Shown in pieces: positions 34,493 to 44,705 of a stretch of DNA of 53,643 bases. Source of the stretch: Bacteroidota bacterium (GTDB lineage: Bacteria; Bacteroidota; Bacteroidia; Bacteroidales; PUMT01); NCBI GenBank assembly GCA_003554865.1, contig PWHJ01000029.1, forward strand, positions 1 to 53,643, read 5' to 3'. A model generated the notes under the pieces. The model searched no databases. It was not told the origin of the DNA and saw only the letters and a list, made by a program, of their open reading frames with translations. The position numbers and the translations under genes were made by a program. Position 1 is the stretch's first letter. Every line of letters starts with the position of its first letter.

Positions 34493-36622
34493 CTATCTTA
34501 ACCACACGGTATAGGCTCCATGAGCTGATACAAAGTGAAAGTCAATATCTTTATCAAGACAAATCTGCTCAATGGTACCTGCAGTATAAAACGGGACGGA
34601 TGAATCGGCAATCACCTTGCCAGGCTTAAAAAGACTGAAAAAATGAGAAGGGGAAATATTTGTGTGGCCCGTCAAAACCAGGTAATCCAGCGGGAATTTC
34701 TCTGTAGTCACTCTATCTTTCAGCTCTTTATCAACAGCAAAATAAAAACTCTTGTCCCCGAATGCCACAAAATTTTCCTGTCTACAGAAAGAGGGCAAAA
34801 AATTGCCGGAAGCCCTCTTTTCCACAGGCAGGTCAAAGGGGATTGGTTCGGGCTGACCAAGTCCTCTTTTTAAAGCCACATTGCCTGCAGTATAGCTTAC
34901 ATCGGGCGGGGAAGACCAGTCCAGCCCATAGCCAAGCAAAAGGCTGCATTCCCCTTCTATGAAATGGTAAAGTGAGGTGCCCGGGGAATTATAGATTATA
35001 TACCCTTTTTGATGCGATATCATTATCTTTTGCATTCCGTTCAAAAACATACCGGCTATAGCCACAACAAGAAAAGCTTTCAAAAATACCGCCCTTTTTT
35101 CGATAATAAACAAAGTTCCCGACACTATAGCTGCATAGATAAGAATAAGCCCGGCAGGGGAAATATTTACATTTGAAAAGGTCGAATAAGGCAGCTGTTC
35201 AACAATCGCCACTGCAGAATTGAGGGTTTTAATGAAAAAGTTGCACACCCATGCAACCACCCCGGCACCAAAACCAACAGGTGAAAGTATCAGCAGTGCC
35301 ATACCACTGTATATTATTAATATGGCCAATGGAATGGCAAAAAGATTGGTAAGCATAAAATAAACTGGAAACTGATTGAAATAGTAAAGGGCAAGCGGGA
35401 ATGTCCCCAGCTGAGCTGAAAGGGAGACCGAAATTAATGACCACAGTGAGAGCGCAAACCGGTTTTTCAAACTTAAAGCTGAACTTATGCGGGGATAAAA
35501 TATAACAATACCGAAAACTGCAAGATAAGACAACCTGAAGCCGACGGAAAAAAGCATGAAAGGATCACTCAGAAGAAGAAAAAAGGCTGAAGCGGCCAAT
35601 GTATTTATAATATTGGTTTCACGTTTAATTGCAAATCCCGCGCAAACAAAAGTAAACATGGCCGAGGCACGCAAAACTGATGGGGAAAGACCGGTCAGCA
35701 ATGCGTAAAACCATATACAGCCGATAATTATCACAGCCTTTATAATTCTGCCATGCGGAAATTTCTCAATGAACATAAAGGTAAAATGGAGAACCATAAA
35801 AAAAATTCCCACATGCAACCCCGAAACGGCCAGTATATGTGTTGCACCGGAGGATGCAAAAGATGTGCGAAGCTCCTCATCCAAACCCTCCCTGTAGCCA
35901 AGGGTCAGTGCTGATGCAACAGCCAGTTCATTACCGGAGAAGTTGTATTGACGGTAAATATCAATGAGGTTTTCCCTCATCCTAAAAGCAAACAGTCGTA
36001 GAGCACTGCCCCTTGAAGAATCGATTTTCAGCCATTGTGAATCCTCAAAAAATGCCGTTCTCCTTACTCCCCTCATCTCCATATAGCCTCTGTAATCAAA
36101 CTCCCAGGGGTTGCCTGAATTGGTGATCTCCCGAAGACGGTTGTACAAAATCAGCCTGTCGCCTGCCCTGAGTGAGCGGGAACGGTCGCCGGAGCGGAAA
36201 TAGGCAACAAAATCCCCGCAAGTGGGATAAGTTTCAAGAGAATCCAGGTAATATCTTGCCGTAAGCAACACTCCAGTGCTTCTGTCTTTCTCCTCAGGTG
36301 GCTCTGTTATATCTGCAACAATAAAACCGCTTCCTTCCCTTATATTTTCAAGGTAAGGCCTGTTTTGCCTTTGATAGACAAGAAAAACACCCGTAAGCAC
36401 GAACAAGAGGTTTAAAACAGCCCCGCTGAACCATCTCAAATGATAAAAGTGACGAACTTTTTTGTGAAGCCATATAAAAAGTGTTAAAACAAGAGGAAAA
36501 AGCACGATAAAATACATATGTGCCAAAGAGAAGGAAAAGTGCCTCTGAATGGCTATTCCAGCAATCAGCGGCAACAGAAACCGCAGAAAGGGGGCTTTAC
36601 GCAATTCTCTGTAAAGGTGCAC
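34493..36622 (-). CDS. comEC: ComEC/Rec2-family DNA uptake channel, degenerate C-terminal domain
   Basis: 709 residues. N-terminal helices and a DUF4131-type region (about 1-190) precede the competence domain (about 220-500), recognised by SSGATHILAVSGLHVGIFFMVLH and SPSVLRASAMF. The final 200 residues correspond to the metallo-beta-lactamase-like domain, but the HxHxDH metal motif is missing: the matching strand reads YLVLTGHTNISPSHF. ComEC transports single-stranded DNA across the inner membrane. No comEA or ssb partner is adjacent. The gene stands between trkA and def, all on the minus strand but with sizeable gaps. Confidence 0.9.
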   Translation of the reverse strand: MHLYRELRKAPFLRFLLPLIAGIAIQRHFSFSLAHMYFIVLFPLVLTLFIWLHKKVRHFYHLRWFSGAVLNLLFVLTGVFLVYQRQNRPYLENIREGSGFIVADITEPPEEKDRSTGVLLTARYYLDSLETYPTCGDFVAYFRSGDRSRSLRAGDRLILYNRLREITNSGNPWEFDYRGYMEMRGVRRTAFFEDSQWLKIDSSRGSALRLFAFRMRENLIDIYRQYNFSGNELAVASALTLGYREGLDEELRTSFASSGATHILAVSGLHVGIFFMVLHFTFMFIEKFPHGRIIKAVIIIGCIWFYALLTGLSPSVLRASAMFTFVCAGFAIKRETNIINTLAASAFFLLLSDPFMLFSVGFRLSYLAVFGIVIFYPRISSALSLKNRFALSLWSLISVSLSAQLGTFPLALYYFNQFPVYFMLTNLFAIPLAILIIYSGMALLILSPVGFGAGVVAWVCNFFIKTLNSAVAIVEQLPYSTFSNVNISPAGLILIYAAIVSGTLFIIEKRAVFLKAFLVVAIAGMFLNGMQKIMISHQKGYIIYNSPGTSLYHFIEGECSLLLGYGLDWSSPPDVSYTAGNVALKRGLGQPEPIPFDLPVEKRASGNFLPSFCRQENFVAFGDKSFYFAVDKELKDRVTTEKFPLDYLVLTGHTNISPSHFFSLFKPGKVIADSSVPFYTAGTIEQICLDKDIDFHFVSAHGAYTVWLR

Positions 36623-36688
36623 AGGGAGTTATTTAAATTAATAGATAAAAATCCTGACCCTTACAGTAAAGTTATAAAAAAAAAATTA

Positions 36689-37246
36689 TCAGCGGGGGGT
36701 TTTAACCTTGTAATTGACCTCTACCTTACCCCTTGAAATAGAGTTCAGCTTACCTCTGAGCAATCGTCTTTTAATCGGGGAAATAAGATCGGTAAAAAGG
36801 CGACCCTGAAGATGGTCATACTCATGCTGTATTATGCGGGCTGCATATCCTTCATAATATTCGTCATGAAAATTAAAATTTTCATCATAATAGCGTATCC
36901 GTATCCTTGATTTTCTCTCAACTTCTTCCCTTATCTCGGGTACACTAAGGCATCCTTCCACATACACGGAACTATCTTCTTCATATGATACAATTTCGGG
37001 ATTGATAAAAACCTTTTTTAGGTCCTTAAGTTCCGGCTCCTCCTCACTCTCCAAAGGGGAGGCATCCACTATGAAGATACGATCAGACCTTCCTACCTGC
37101 GGGGCTGCAAGCCCGATGCCCTCCGAATGGTACATGGTCTCAAACATATCAGATATAAATTCTTTAAGCCCTTTGTAGTCTGAGGAGATTTCGGAAGCCT
37201 TCCGGCGCAAAACCGGTGAGCCGTATAAATATACCGGCAATATCAT
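36689..37246 (-). CDS. def: Peptide deformylase
   Basis: 185 residues with the three defining motifs: GIGLAAPQVG (residues about 43-52), EGCLSVP (113-119) and QHEYDHLQG (154-162), which supply the active-site Gln and Glu and the metal ligands Cys and two His. It removes the N-formyl group from nascent proteins. It lies 33 bp downstream of ruvX on the same strand; this ruvX-def pairing is common in Bacteroidota and suggests one transcript. Confidence 0.97.
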   Translation of the reverse strand: MILPVYLYGSPVLRRKASEISSDYKGLKEFISDMFETMYHSEGIGLAAPQVGRSDRIFIVDASPLESEEEPELKDLKKVFINPEIVSYEEDSSVYVEGCLSVPEIREEVERKSRIRIRYYDENFNFHDEYYEGYAARIIQHEYDHLQGRLFTDLISPIKRRLLRGKLNSISRGKVEVNYKVKTPR

Positions 37247-37279
37247 AATAAATAGACTTTATCTTATAACAAAAAAGTA

Positions 37280-37693
37280 TCACATTTTGTTGCACTGCTC
37301 CATATAGGATTGCAATATAATGACTGCACTAATTTTATCTACCGTTTCCTTGTTTTGGCGAGCTTTCCTTCCCAGTCCGCCTTCCAGCATAGCCTTTTTG
37401 GCCATCCCTGAAGTAAACCTCTCATCTTCAAACTTCACCTCTTTAGCGGGATATCTCTTTTGCAGCTTTTCGACAAAAGCATCAAGTTCTCCCCTCATCT
37501 GAGATGGCCGGGTGTTCACCGGATCACCCACAACAAAACAATCCACGGTCTCTTTTTCCAGGTAATCATCAAGAAAATCAAACAGCTCGTGCGTCCTGAC
37601 TGTAGCCAAACCGTTAGCCGTGATCCGCAAAGGGTCACTTACGGCCAAACCGGTTCTCTTTCGCCCGTAATCTATAGCCATTATCCTTCCCAT
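37280..37693 (-). CDS. ruvX: Putative pre-16S rRNA nuclease / Holliday junction resolvase YqgF
   Basis: 137 residues, single RNase H-like YqgF domain. AIDYGRKRTGLAVSDP at residues 6-21 holds the first catalytic Asp, VVGDPVN in the middle is the usual VVGLP strand, and FEDERFTS and DKISAVIILQSYM carry the other acidic residues. In E. coli YqgF helps mature the 5' end of 16S rRNA. It is the first gene of a likely ruvX-def unit. Confidence 0.95.
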   Translation of the reverse strand: MGRIMAIDYGRKRTGLAVSDPLRITANGLATVRTHELFDFLDDYLEKETVDCFVVGDPVNTRPSQMRGELDAFVEKLQKRYPAKEVKFEDERFTSGMAKKAMLEGGLGRKARQNKETVDKISAVIILQSYMEQCNKM

Positions 37694-37745
37694 ACCAAAA
37701 TTGCAAATTTACTAAAAAATAAAATCATGCACGGCGCACCACCCC

Positions 37746-37778
37746 AAAAAAAGGGCACCCTTTTGGGCACCCTTTTTA
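37746..37778 (-). terminator. Terminator after nifJ
   Basis: Read on the minus strand, AAAAAGGGTGCCC, a short A-rich loop and GGGTGCCCTTTTTTT form a hairpin (outer AAAAAGGG with CCCTTTTT, inner CCC/GGG) ending in a T-tract, 20 bp after the nifJ stop. Confidence 0.8.
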
Positions 37779-37797
37779 TCAGGTAGTTTTGGTTTGC

Positions 37798-40700
37798 TTA
37801 CTTATCACCTTCGTATTTAATCGAGGCTTTTTGAACGTAAGAGTTATACCTCCATTTTGCATTCTCCTCGGCAGCCCTGAACAACTCTTCTGCCTGCTCG
37901 GGAAAAGCTTTTTTAACGGAAGTGTAACGAACTTCGGAGTTGAGGAAATCCTGGAACTTGTTCCAGTCCGGCTCCTTCGAATCCAGAATAAAGGGGTTCT
38001 TGCCCTGCTCTTCAAGACGGGGATCATAGCGGTACAATGTCCAGTAACCGGCTTCAACAGCCTTCTTGGTCTGCTCTATAGCCTTGCCCATTCCGCTTCT
38101 CAACCCGTGGTTAATACAGGGTGAATATGCAATGATCACCGAGGGACCCGGATAAGCTTCAGCTTCCCTGATTGCCTTCAGGTATTGAGCCTGACTTGCA
38201 CCGATCGCCACCTGGGCAACATAGACATATCCGTAGTTCATTGCCATCATTCCCAGATCCTTCTTGCGGATACGCTTGCCTGCAGCTGCAAATTTTGCAA
38301 TGGCTCCAACCGGTGTGGCTTTGGAAGCCTGACCGCCGGTATTACTGTAAACTTCGGTGTCCATAACCAGCATATTAATATCCTCGCCTGTGGCAATAAC
38401 ATGGTCCAGTCCACCGTAACCGATATCATAAGCCCATCCGTCACCTCCGAATGACCATATCGATTTTTTAACCAAATAGTGTTTACGCTTAAGTATCTCT
38501 TGGGCATAAGGCTCCTTTTTGCCCTCAAGTGCTTTTATAACCTTTTGCGAAGCTTCCCTGGATTTTTCGGCATCATCTTTATTTGCCATCCATTCTTTGA
38601 AAGCCTCCTTAACATCGGACTCAAGGTCACCCTTCATAGCCTCTTCCATAGCCCCTTCTATGTGCCTGCGCATCTGGTTAACTCCCAGTGCAAAGCCAAA
38701 GCCATATTCGGCGGTATCTTCAAAAAGCGAGTTAGCCCATGCCGGACCTTCACCATTTTGGTTGGTCCTGTAAGGAGTGGAAGGAGCGGAACCACCGTAA
38801 ATAGAGGAGCAACCCGTAGCATTGGCTATCATCATACGGTCTCCGAAAAGCTGTGTTATAAGCTTTACGTAGGGTGTCTCACCGCAACCTGCACATGCAC
38901 CCGAGAATTCAAAGAGAGGCTGAGCGAACTGTGAATTTTTTACATTTTTGGTTTTGTCAAGAAGAGCATCTTTGTAGCCCACTTTTTCATGCATATAATT
39001 CCATCGCTCATCTTCCTTCATCTGGCTTTCAAGCGACTTCATTTCAAGTGCCTTTTCCTTGGCCGGACAAACATCAACGCAGTTTCCACAACCGGTGCAG
39101 TCAAGCGGACTTATCTGGATGCGGTAACGATAATCTTTAGTAGGACCGAGCCCTTTAATTGTTTTTGTTCCGGCCGGAGCATTTTCAGTCTCCTCTTCAG
39201 TTAGCAGGAAAGGTCTTATAACTGCATGAGGGCAAACATATGAACACTGGTTGCACTGTATACAGTTCTCCGGTATCCACTCGGGAACATGTACGGCAAT
39301 TCCGCGTTTTTCATAAGCCGTTGTCCCGGGCGGGAAAGTACCATCTTCCCTGTTCAGGAACGCGCTCACGGGCAACTGGTCACCCTTCTGGGCAACTATG
39401 GGATTCATAACGTTCTTGATAAACTCAGGCAAATCACCGTTCTCATCTTTCTTTACCGACTGCGGCTCAATATTTTTCCACTCGGAAGGAACTTCTACTT
39501 TTGTAACATCTCCTCCGCGATCCACTGCAGCATGGTTCATTTTTACTATTTCCTCGCCTTTCATGCTGAAGGTCTTCACAATAGCATCCTTCATCTCCTT
39601 TACAGCCTTGTCGTAAGGGATCACCTCAGATGTTTTGAAAAAGGCCGATTGCATAATTGTGTTGGTTCGTCCCCCAAGGCCTATCTCTTCGGCAATTTTC
39701 GTTGCATTTATGCAGTAAAATTTTATATCGTTATCAGCCATGTACTTTTTCATGTGATCCGGCAGGTGCTTTTTTGTCTCCTCTTCATCCCATATGCTGT
39801 TAAGAAGAAAAGTGCCTCCTTTTTTCAACCCGTCAAGCAGATCGTATTTTTCCAGATAAGCCGGAACGTGACAGGCAATAAAATCTGCCATCTTAACAAG
39901 GTACGGCGAGCGAATGGGATGGTCGCCAAAACGCAGGTGAGAGACTGTCAAGCCTCCCGATTTTTTAGAATCGTAAGCAAAGTATGCTTGTGCAAATTTA
40001 TCGGTTGTCTCCCCTATGATCTTTATAGAGTTCTTGTTGGCACCAACGGTTCCGTCACCGCCTATACCATAAAACTTAGCAGCATACGTACCTTCCGAAG
40101 AAACGTCAATTTCAGGCTTCAAAGGCAGTGAATGATAGGTTACGTCATCAATGATCCCGACGGTGAACTGGTCTTTGGGTTCCGGCAGCTTAAGATTGTC
40201 AAAAACTGATTCTATCATCGCCGGCGTAGTATCCTTGGAGCTTAGTCCGTAACGGCCGCCTACAATAAGGGGTGCGTTCTCCTGTCCATAAAACAGATCT
40301 TTGACATCCATATACAGGGGTTCACCGTTAGCACCAAGCTCTTTGGTCCTGTCAAGAACAGCTATACGCTTAACCGAGTCAGGCAGCGCCCTGAAGAAAT
40401 ACTTGGAAGAGAAAGGACGGTAAAGATGTACAGTTATCATACCCACTTTTTCTCCCTTACTGTTCAGGTAATCCACAACCTCCTTAATTGTCTCGGTTAC
40501 CGAGGCCATTGCAATAACTACATTTTCTGCCTCCGGATCCCCGTAATAAGTAAAGGGGTGATATTCGCGTCCGGTTATCTTATTGATCTCCTGCATGTAC
40601 TCTTCGACAATATCAGGAACAACCTCGTAAAACCTGTTGGCTGCCTCCCTTGACTGGAAATAAATGTCAGGGTTCTGAGCCGTACCTCTTGTAACGGGAC

Positions 40701-41340
40701 GCTCCGGATTGAGAGCATTATCACGGAACGCCTGTACCGCATCCTGATCTATAAGCTTTGACATTTGTTCCGGGTCACAGGGCTCAACTTTCTGTACTTC
40801 ATGAGATGTGCGGAAACCGTCAAAGAAATGGAGAAAAGGTACCCTGCTCTTTATGGAAGCAAGATGAGCAACAGGAGCAATATCCATAATCTGCTGAGCA
40901 CTGGAGGTAGCCAGCATTGCAAAGCCGGCCTGCCGGCAGCTCATCACATCACTGTGATCACCAAAAATCGAAAGCGCCTGCGCAGCAAGGCTCCTTGCAC
41001 TTACATGAAACACACCAGGCAGAAGCTCCCCTGAGATTTTGTACATATTGGGGATCATAAGCAGCAATCCCTGGGATGCCGTATAAGTTGTAGTCAAAGC
41101 ACCAGCCTGCAGGGAACCGTGAACTGCTCCGGCCGCTCCCGCTTCGGACTGCATTTCAATAACCTTGAGAACATCCCCGAAGGAGTTCTTTTTCCCCGTT
41201 GCTGCCCATGCATCAACGTTTTCTGCCATGTCAGATGACGGGGTGATCGGGTAAATAGCCGCAACCTCACTGAATATGTAAGACACATGTGAAGCTGCAT
41301 AATTTCCGTCACAAACTATAAATTTCTTTTCTTTTGTCAT
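37798..41340 (-). CDS. nifJ: Pyruvate:ferredoxin (flavodoxin) oxidoreductase, single-chain
   Basis: 1180 residues, the full single-polypeptide form. The pyrimidine-binding domain begins CDGNYAASHVSYIFSEVAAIYPITPSS; a gamma-type domain (about 410-630, GIGGDGTVGANK) follows; two 4Fe-4S motifs lie at about 693 (CIQCNQCSYVCP) and 743 (CTGCGNCVDVCP); the C-terminal thiamine diphosphate domain starts CAGCGETPYVKL near 815 and includes NATGCSSIYGGS. It converts pyruvate and CoA to acetyl-CoA, CO2 and reduced ferredoxin in anaerobes; the ferredoxin can drive an [FeFe] hydrogenase. The start has a clear Shine-Dalgarno (AAAGGAG). It is monocistronic with its own terminator. Confidence 0.98.
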   Translation of the reverse strand: MTKEKKFIVCDGNYAASHVSYIFSEVAAIYPITPSSDMAENVDAWAATGKKNSFGDVLKVIEMQSEAGAAGAVHGSLQAGALTTTYTASQGLLLMIPNMYKISGELLPGVFHVSARSLAAQALSIFGDHSDVMSCRQAGFAMLATSSAQQIMDIAPVAHLASIKSRVPFLHFFDGFRTSHEVQKVEPCDPEQMSKLIDQDAVQAFRDNALNPERPVTRGTAQNPDIYFQSREAANRFYEVVPDIVEEYMQEINKITGREYHPFTYYGDPEAENVVIAMASVTETIKEVVDYLNSKGEKVGMITVHLYRPFSSKYFFRALPDSVKRIAVLDRTKELGANGEPLYMDVKDLFYGQENAPLIVGGRYGLSSKDTTPAMIESVFDNLKLPEPKDQFTVGIIDDVTYHSLPLKPEIDVSSEGTYAAKFYGIGGDGTVGANKNSIKIIGETTDKFAQAYFAYDSKKSGGLTVSHLRFGDHPIRSPYLVKMADFIACHVPAYLEKYDLLDGLKKGGTFLLNSIWDEEETKKHLPDHMKKYMADNDIKFYCINATKIAEEIGLGGRTNTIMQSAFFKTSEVIPYDKAVKEMKDAIVKTFSMKGEEIVKMNHAAVDRGGDVTKVEVPSEWKNIEPQSVKKDENGDLPEFIKNVMNPIVAQKGDQLPVSAFLNREDGTFPPGTTAYEKRGIAVHVPEWIPENCIQCNQCSYVCPHAVIRPFLLTEEETENAPAGTKTIKGLGPTKDYRYRIQISPLDCTGCGNCVDVCPAKEKALEMKSLESQMKEDERWNYMHEKVGYKDALLDKTKNVKNSQFAQPLFEFSGACAGCGETPYVKLITQLFGDRMMIANATGCSSIYGGSAPSTPYRTNQNGEGPAWANSLFEDTAEYGFGFALGVNQMRRHIEGAMEEAMKGDLESDVKEAFKEWMANKDDAEKSREASQKVIKALEGKKEPYAQEILKRKHYLVKKSIWSFGGDGWAYDIGYGGLDHVIATGEDINMLVMDTEVYSNTGGQASKATPVGAIAKFAAAGKRIRKKDLGMMAMNYGYVYVAQVAIGASQAQYLKAIREAEAYPGPSVIIAYSPCINHGLRSGMGKAIEQTKKAVEAGYWTLYRYDPRLEEQGKNPFILDSKEPDWNKFQDFLNSEVRYTSVKKAFPEQAEELFRAAEENAKWRYNSYVQKASIKYEGDK

Positions 41341-41524
41341 TTTTATCTCCTTTCAGTTAAATATTTAAAAAATTGTCTGTTGGCCGGTTTGGCCTATGGA
41401 ATTTAGATTTTCTAAGTTAAACATTTTTAATAAAAAGCAAAAATAAACAGGCTGGGATTTATGGAATATGACATTTTTCATCTGTATACGACCATATCCG
41501 GCATTTTACCTTTCCTTTTACCTG

Positions 41525-41559
41525 AAAAAAAAAGGCATACCCTACAAGCGGTACACCTT
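41525..41559 (-). terminator. Intrinsic terminator downstream of rho
   Basis: On the minus strand AAGGTGTACC pairs with GGTATGCCTT (two wobble pairs) around an eight-base loop, followed by nine T. It lies 27 bp after the rho stop. Confidence 0.88.
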
Positions 41560-41585
41560 ATGTCAGATTTTCAAAGAGCCCGGAT

Positions 41586-43313
41586 CTATCCTGTGTTCAT
41601 TGAAATGAGAAACTCCTCATTGGACTTTGTCTTCATCATTCGATCCCTGAGAAACTCCATTGCTTCTATAGGAGTCATATCCGCCAGGTAATTGCGAAGG
41701 ATCCATACCTTGTTCATCACATCCTCTTCAAGAAGAAGCTCTTCACGTCTTGTACTGGAAACGTTGACATCTACAGAGGGGAATATCCGCTTGTTGGACA
41801 ACTTCCTGTCAAGCTGCAGCTCCATGTTTCCGGTTCCTTTAAATTCTTCAAATATAACGTCATCCATTTTGGAGCCGGTCTCAGTGAGAGCTGTGGCAAG
41901 AATGGTAAGGGAGCCTCCTTTCTCTATATTGCGTGCAGCGCCAAAAAAGCGTTTCGGCTTTTGCAGTGCGTTGGCATCCACCCCACCCGAAAGAACTTTT
42001 CCGGATGCGGGAGATACGGTATTGAAAGCTCTTGCCAGCCTTGTTATCGAATCAAGGAGAATAAAAACATCATGCCCGCATTCAACCATCCGCTTGGCCT
42101 TCTCTATAACCATGTTTGCAACCCTTACATGCCTTTCAGCCGGCTCATCAAAAGTGGAGGATATAACCTCAGCTTTTACATTTCTTGCCATATCGGTCAC
42201 CTCTTCGGGGCGCTCATCAATTAGCAACACCATCATATAAACTTCAGGATGATTGACTGCAACGGCATTGGCAACCTCTTTGAGTAAAACTGTTTTACCG
42301 GTTTTAGGCTGTGCAACAATCAGGCCCCTCTGACCTTTTCCGATTGGTGTAAACATATCGACCACTCTCACCGAAAGGCTGTCGCTTGCAGGGCTGACCA
42401 GCCTGAACTTTTCATCAGGGAAAAGCGGAGTAAGATAGTCGAAAGGTACGCGGTCACGAATAAATTCAGGATTGCGGCCGTTTATCTGCTCAACTTTGAT
42501 AAGAGGGAAGTACTTCTCCCCTTCCTTCGGAGGCCTGATATTTCCTTCAACGTTATCACCTGTCTTTAAGCCAAAAAGCTTTATTTGTGACTGGGAAACA
42601 TATATATCATCGGGCGAGTTAAGATAGTTGTAATCCGAAGAGCGCAAAAAACCGTAACCATCGGGCATTATCTCAAGGACCCCCGAAGCGTAAATAATAC
42701 CGTCAAAGTCAAACTCGCGCATACCGTTTCTTCGATCCTGCGGCCTTCTTGATGATGTATCCTTATCGGCAGTCTTCTCCTGGGCCTTATCAGTTGCCTT
42801 CTCTTTCTGCTTATCAGCAGTTTTTTCTCTCTGTTTATCAGTTGCCTTCTCTTTCTGTTTATCAGCTGGCTTCTCCTGAGACTTGTCGGTTGCCCGATCT
42901 GGTTCCTGACTCTCCTGTTTTTTTTGGTTTTCAGAGATTTCTTTGGTTTTTTGTTGTTTAGGGCGCTCCTTAGTCTCTTCTGCCTTTTCAGAAACTTCAA
43001 CAGTTTCTTCCTTCTTTTTTGCCTGAGCCTGCTCCGTTTTCCCCTTTGCCTCCTCGCGGGATTTTCTGTTGCTTTCTTTGTCAACCGGCTGTTCCTGCTC
43101 TTTTCTGGAAGATGGTCTGCCCGGACTCCGGGTGGATTGCTTTGTTTTCTGATTTTGATTTTCTTTCCCGGAGGATATAATAGCCTGCTGGTCCAGGATC
43201 TTGTATATCAAATCCTGTTTTTTTAATGAATCAACTCGCTTAATGTTAAGATTTTTAGCAATTTCTCTCAACTCGGAAACAAGCTTCTTGTTCAGTTCAA
43301 GAATGTCGTACAT
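41586..43313 (-). CDS. rho: Transcription termination factor Rho with large disordered insert
   Basis: 575 residues, about 155 longer than E. coli Rho. Residues 1-45 are the Rho N-terminal helix domain ([19 protein letters not shown]). Residues about 46-205 are low-complexity, rich in Lys, Glu and Gln, with tandem units such as [16 protein letters not shown] and DKAQEKTA. The RNA-binding cold-shock domain ([14 protein letters not shown]) follows, then the ATPase with P-loop QPKTGKT near 330 and [12 protein letters not shown]. It is a hexameric RNA translocase that ends transcription. A comparable insert in Bacteroides thetaiotaomicron Rho drives phase separation, which is established for that species; here it is inference. 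Confidence 0.97.
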   Translation of the reverse strand: MYDILELNKKLVSELREIAKNLNIKRVDSLKKQDLIYKILDQQAIISSGKENQNQKTKQSTRSPGRPSSRKEQEQPVDKESNRKSREEAKGKTEQAQAKKKEETVEVSEKAEETKERPKQQKTKEISENQKKQESQEPDRATDKSQEKPADKQKEKATDKQREKTADKQKEKATDKAQEKTADKDTSSRRPQDRRNGMREFDFDGIIYASGVLEIMPDGYGFLRSSDYNYLNSPDDIYVSQSQIKLFGLKTGDNVEGNIRPPKEGEKYFPLIKVEQINGRNPEFIRDRVPFDYLTPLFPDEKFRLVSPASDSLSVRVVDMFTPIGKGQRGLIVAQPKTGKTVLLKEVANAVAVNHPEVYMMVLLIDERPEEVTDMARNVKAEVISSTFDEPAERHVRVANMVIEKAKRMVECGHDVFILLDSITRLARAFNTVSPASGKVLSGGVDANALQKPKRFFGAARNIEKGGSLTILATALTETGSKMDDVIFEEFKGTGNMELQLDRKLSNKRIFPSVDVNVSSTRREELLLEEDVMNKVWILRNYLADMTPIEAMEFLRDRMMKTKSNEEFLISMNTG

Positions 43314-43758
43314 AGATTTAATAAATGTTGGAATTTTGTATATAAGTTAGTAATATATTAATTTTTTCAGATAAGATTCCCACGGGATAAAACTGCAATA
43401 TAATCAACAATTAGTTGGGAATAAATAAATTAAGGTTTATTATTGACCGGGAAGTTATTTTGCAATAATAACCAATTAACTCTAATTATCCAAATAATTG
43501 GAAAAAAAATAGTAAAAATTTTATCTACCCTCTTTTTTATATTAAACAAATAATTAAGTTTGTTATTGATTACAAGATAATTTCAAAACCTCTAATGAAA
43601 ATATAAGTGCCTGAAAGGCAGGTGTTTTGTCTGAGGCAAAATAATTTTTTGGTTAAATATGTTGTGCTTTTTAGCTCTTTGTTTAAATATTTATATATTA
43701 AATGAACATTTTTGGTCTTTACAACGTACTAAAATTAACGACTAATCTTCTCCGCTAA
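43314..43758. other. 445-bp intergenic region between divergent rho and primary sigma factor
   Basis: Very AT-rich spacer that must hold promoters for both genes. A perfect -7 box TAAGTTTG is at 43555-43562 on the plus strand, but no TTTG sits about 20 bp upstream of it. A small stem GCCT/AGGC lies near 43612-43622. I see no gene or RNA I can name; the length leaves room for a long regulated leader. Confidence 0.5.
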
Positions 43759-44622
43759 ATGAGGCAACTGAAAATTATCAAACAAGTAACCAACCGGGAA
43801 ACACCTTCATTGGACAAGTATCTGCACGAAATAGGAAAAGTCGAACTTATTTCGGCCGAAGAAGAGGTTGAGCTGGCAAAAAGGATCAGGAATGGTGACA
43901 AGGAAGCCTTGAATAAATTGATAAAAGCCAACCTGAGGTTCGTTGTTTCAGTCTCAAAGCAGTATCAGAATCAGGGATTGTCGCTGCCGGACCTGATCAA
44001 TGAAGGGAATGTCGGCCTGATCAAGGCTGCACAGCGTTTCGATGAAACAAGGGGATTTAAATTCATCTCATATGCCGTTTGGTGGATCAGGCAATCTATT
44101 CTCCAGGCACTGGCCGAGCAGGCACGTATTGTAAGACTGCCTCTAAACAAGATCGGTTCTCTTAACAAGATCAACAAAGTCTTTTCAGAACTTGAGCAAC
44201 AGCATGAAAGAGAGCCATCAGTTCTTGAAATCGCTCAGGCCCTGGAGCTATCGACTAAAGATGTTAAAGAATCGCTGATGGGTTCAGGACGCCATGTATC
44301 TATGGATGCACCAATTTCCACTGATGAAGAAGCCAACATGCATGAAGTTTTATTTGATGAAGAGACCCCCGAACCCGACAGGGAGCTGTTGAACGAATCA
44401 CTTCGCAAGGAAATTGAAAGCACCCTCTCTATGCTTACCTACAGAGAGGCAAATATTGTAAAATTATACTTCGGGCTTAACGGAAAATACCCGCATACAC
44501 TGGAGGAGATCGGCGAAAGATTCAGCCTTACCCGTGAAAGGGTCAGGCAAATAAAAGAAAAGGCCATAAAGAGGTTAAAAGGGACAACCCGTAACAAAAT
44601 ACTCAAAACATATCTTGGGTAG
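43759..44622 (+). CDS. rpoD: RNA polymerase primary sigma factor, short Bacteroidota type
   Basis: 287 residues. Region 1.2 ([17 protein letters not shown]), region 2 ([38 protein letters not shown], then [13 protein letters not shown]), region 3 and region 4 ([41 protein letters not shown]) are all present. The acidic region 1.1 of E. coli RpoD is absent, as is usual in Bacteroidota, whose primary sigma reads TTTG/TAnnTTTG promoters. This agrees with the promoters seen before ffs and gapA. It is divergent from rho. Confidence 0.96.
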   Translation: MRQLKIIKQVTNRETPSLDKYLHEIGKVELISAEEEVELAKRIRNGDKEALNKLIKANLRFVVSVSKQYQNQGLSLPDLINEGNVGLIKAAQRFDETRGFKFISYAVWWIRQSILQALAEQARIVRLPLNKIGSLNKINKVFSELEQQHEREPSVLEIAQALELSTKDVKESLMGSGRHVSMDAPISTDEEANMHEVLFDEETPEPDRELLNESLRKEIESTLSMLTYREANIVKLYFGLNGKYPHTLEEIGERFSLTRERVRQIKEKAIKRLKGTTRNKILKTYLG

Positions 44623-44705
44623 CAAAGAAAGCAAAACTTGTCCCGGCCGGTTTATTGTAAAAAATTAGAGCTATATTTGAGCCGTCAAATTTTTAACTTT
44701 CAATT

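Noticed and set aside
39289-40131. 280-codon open frame on the plus strand opposite nifJ
   Set aside because: It lies wholly inside the strongly conserved nifJ gene on the other strand and its translation has no recognisable domain or normal composition.
42750-42890. Tandem nucleotide repeats inside rho as a CRISPR-like or minisatellite array
   Set aside because: The repeats are in frame and encode the Lys/Glu/Gln-rich disordered insert; no spacer structure.
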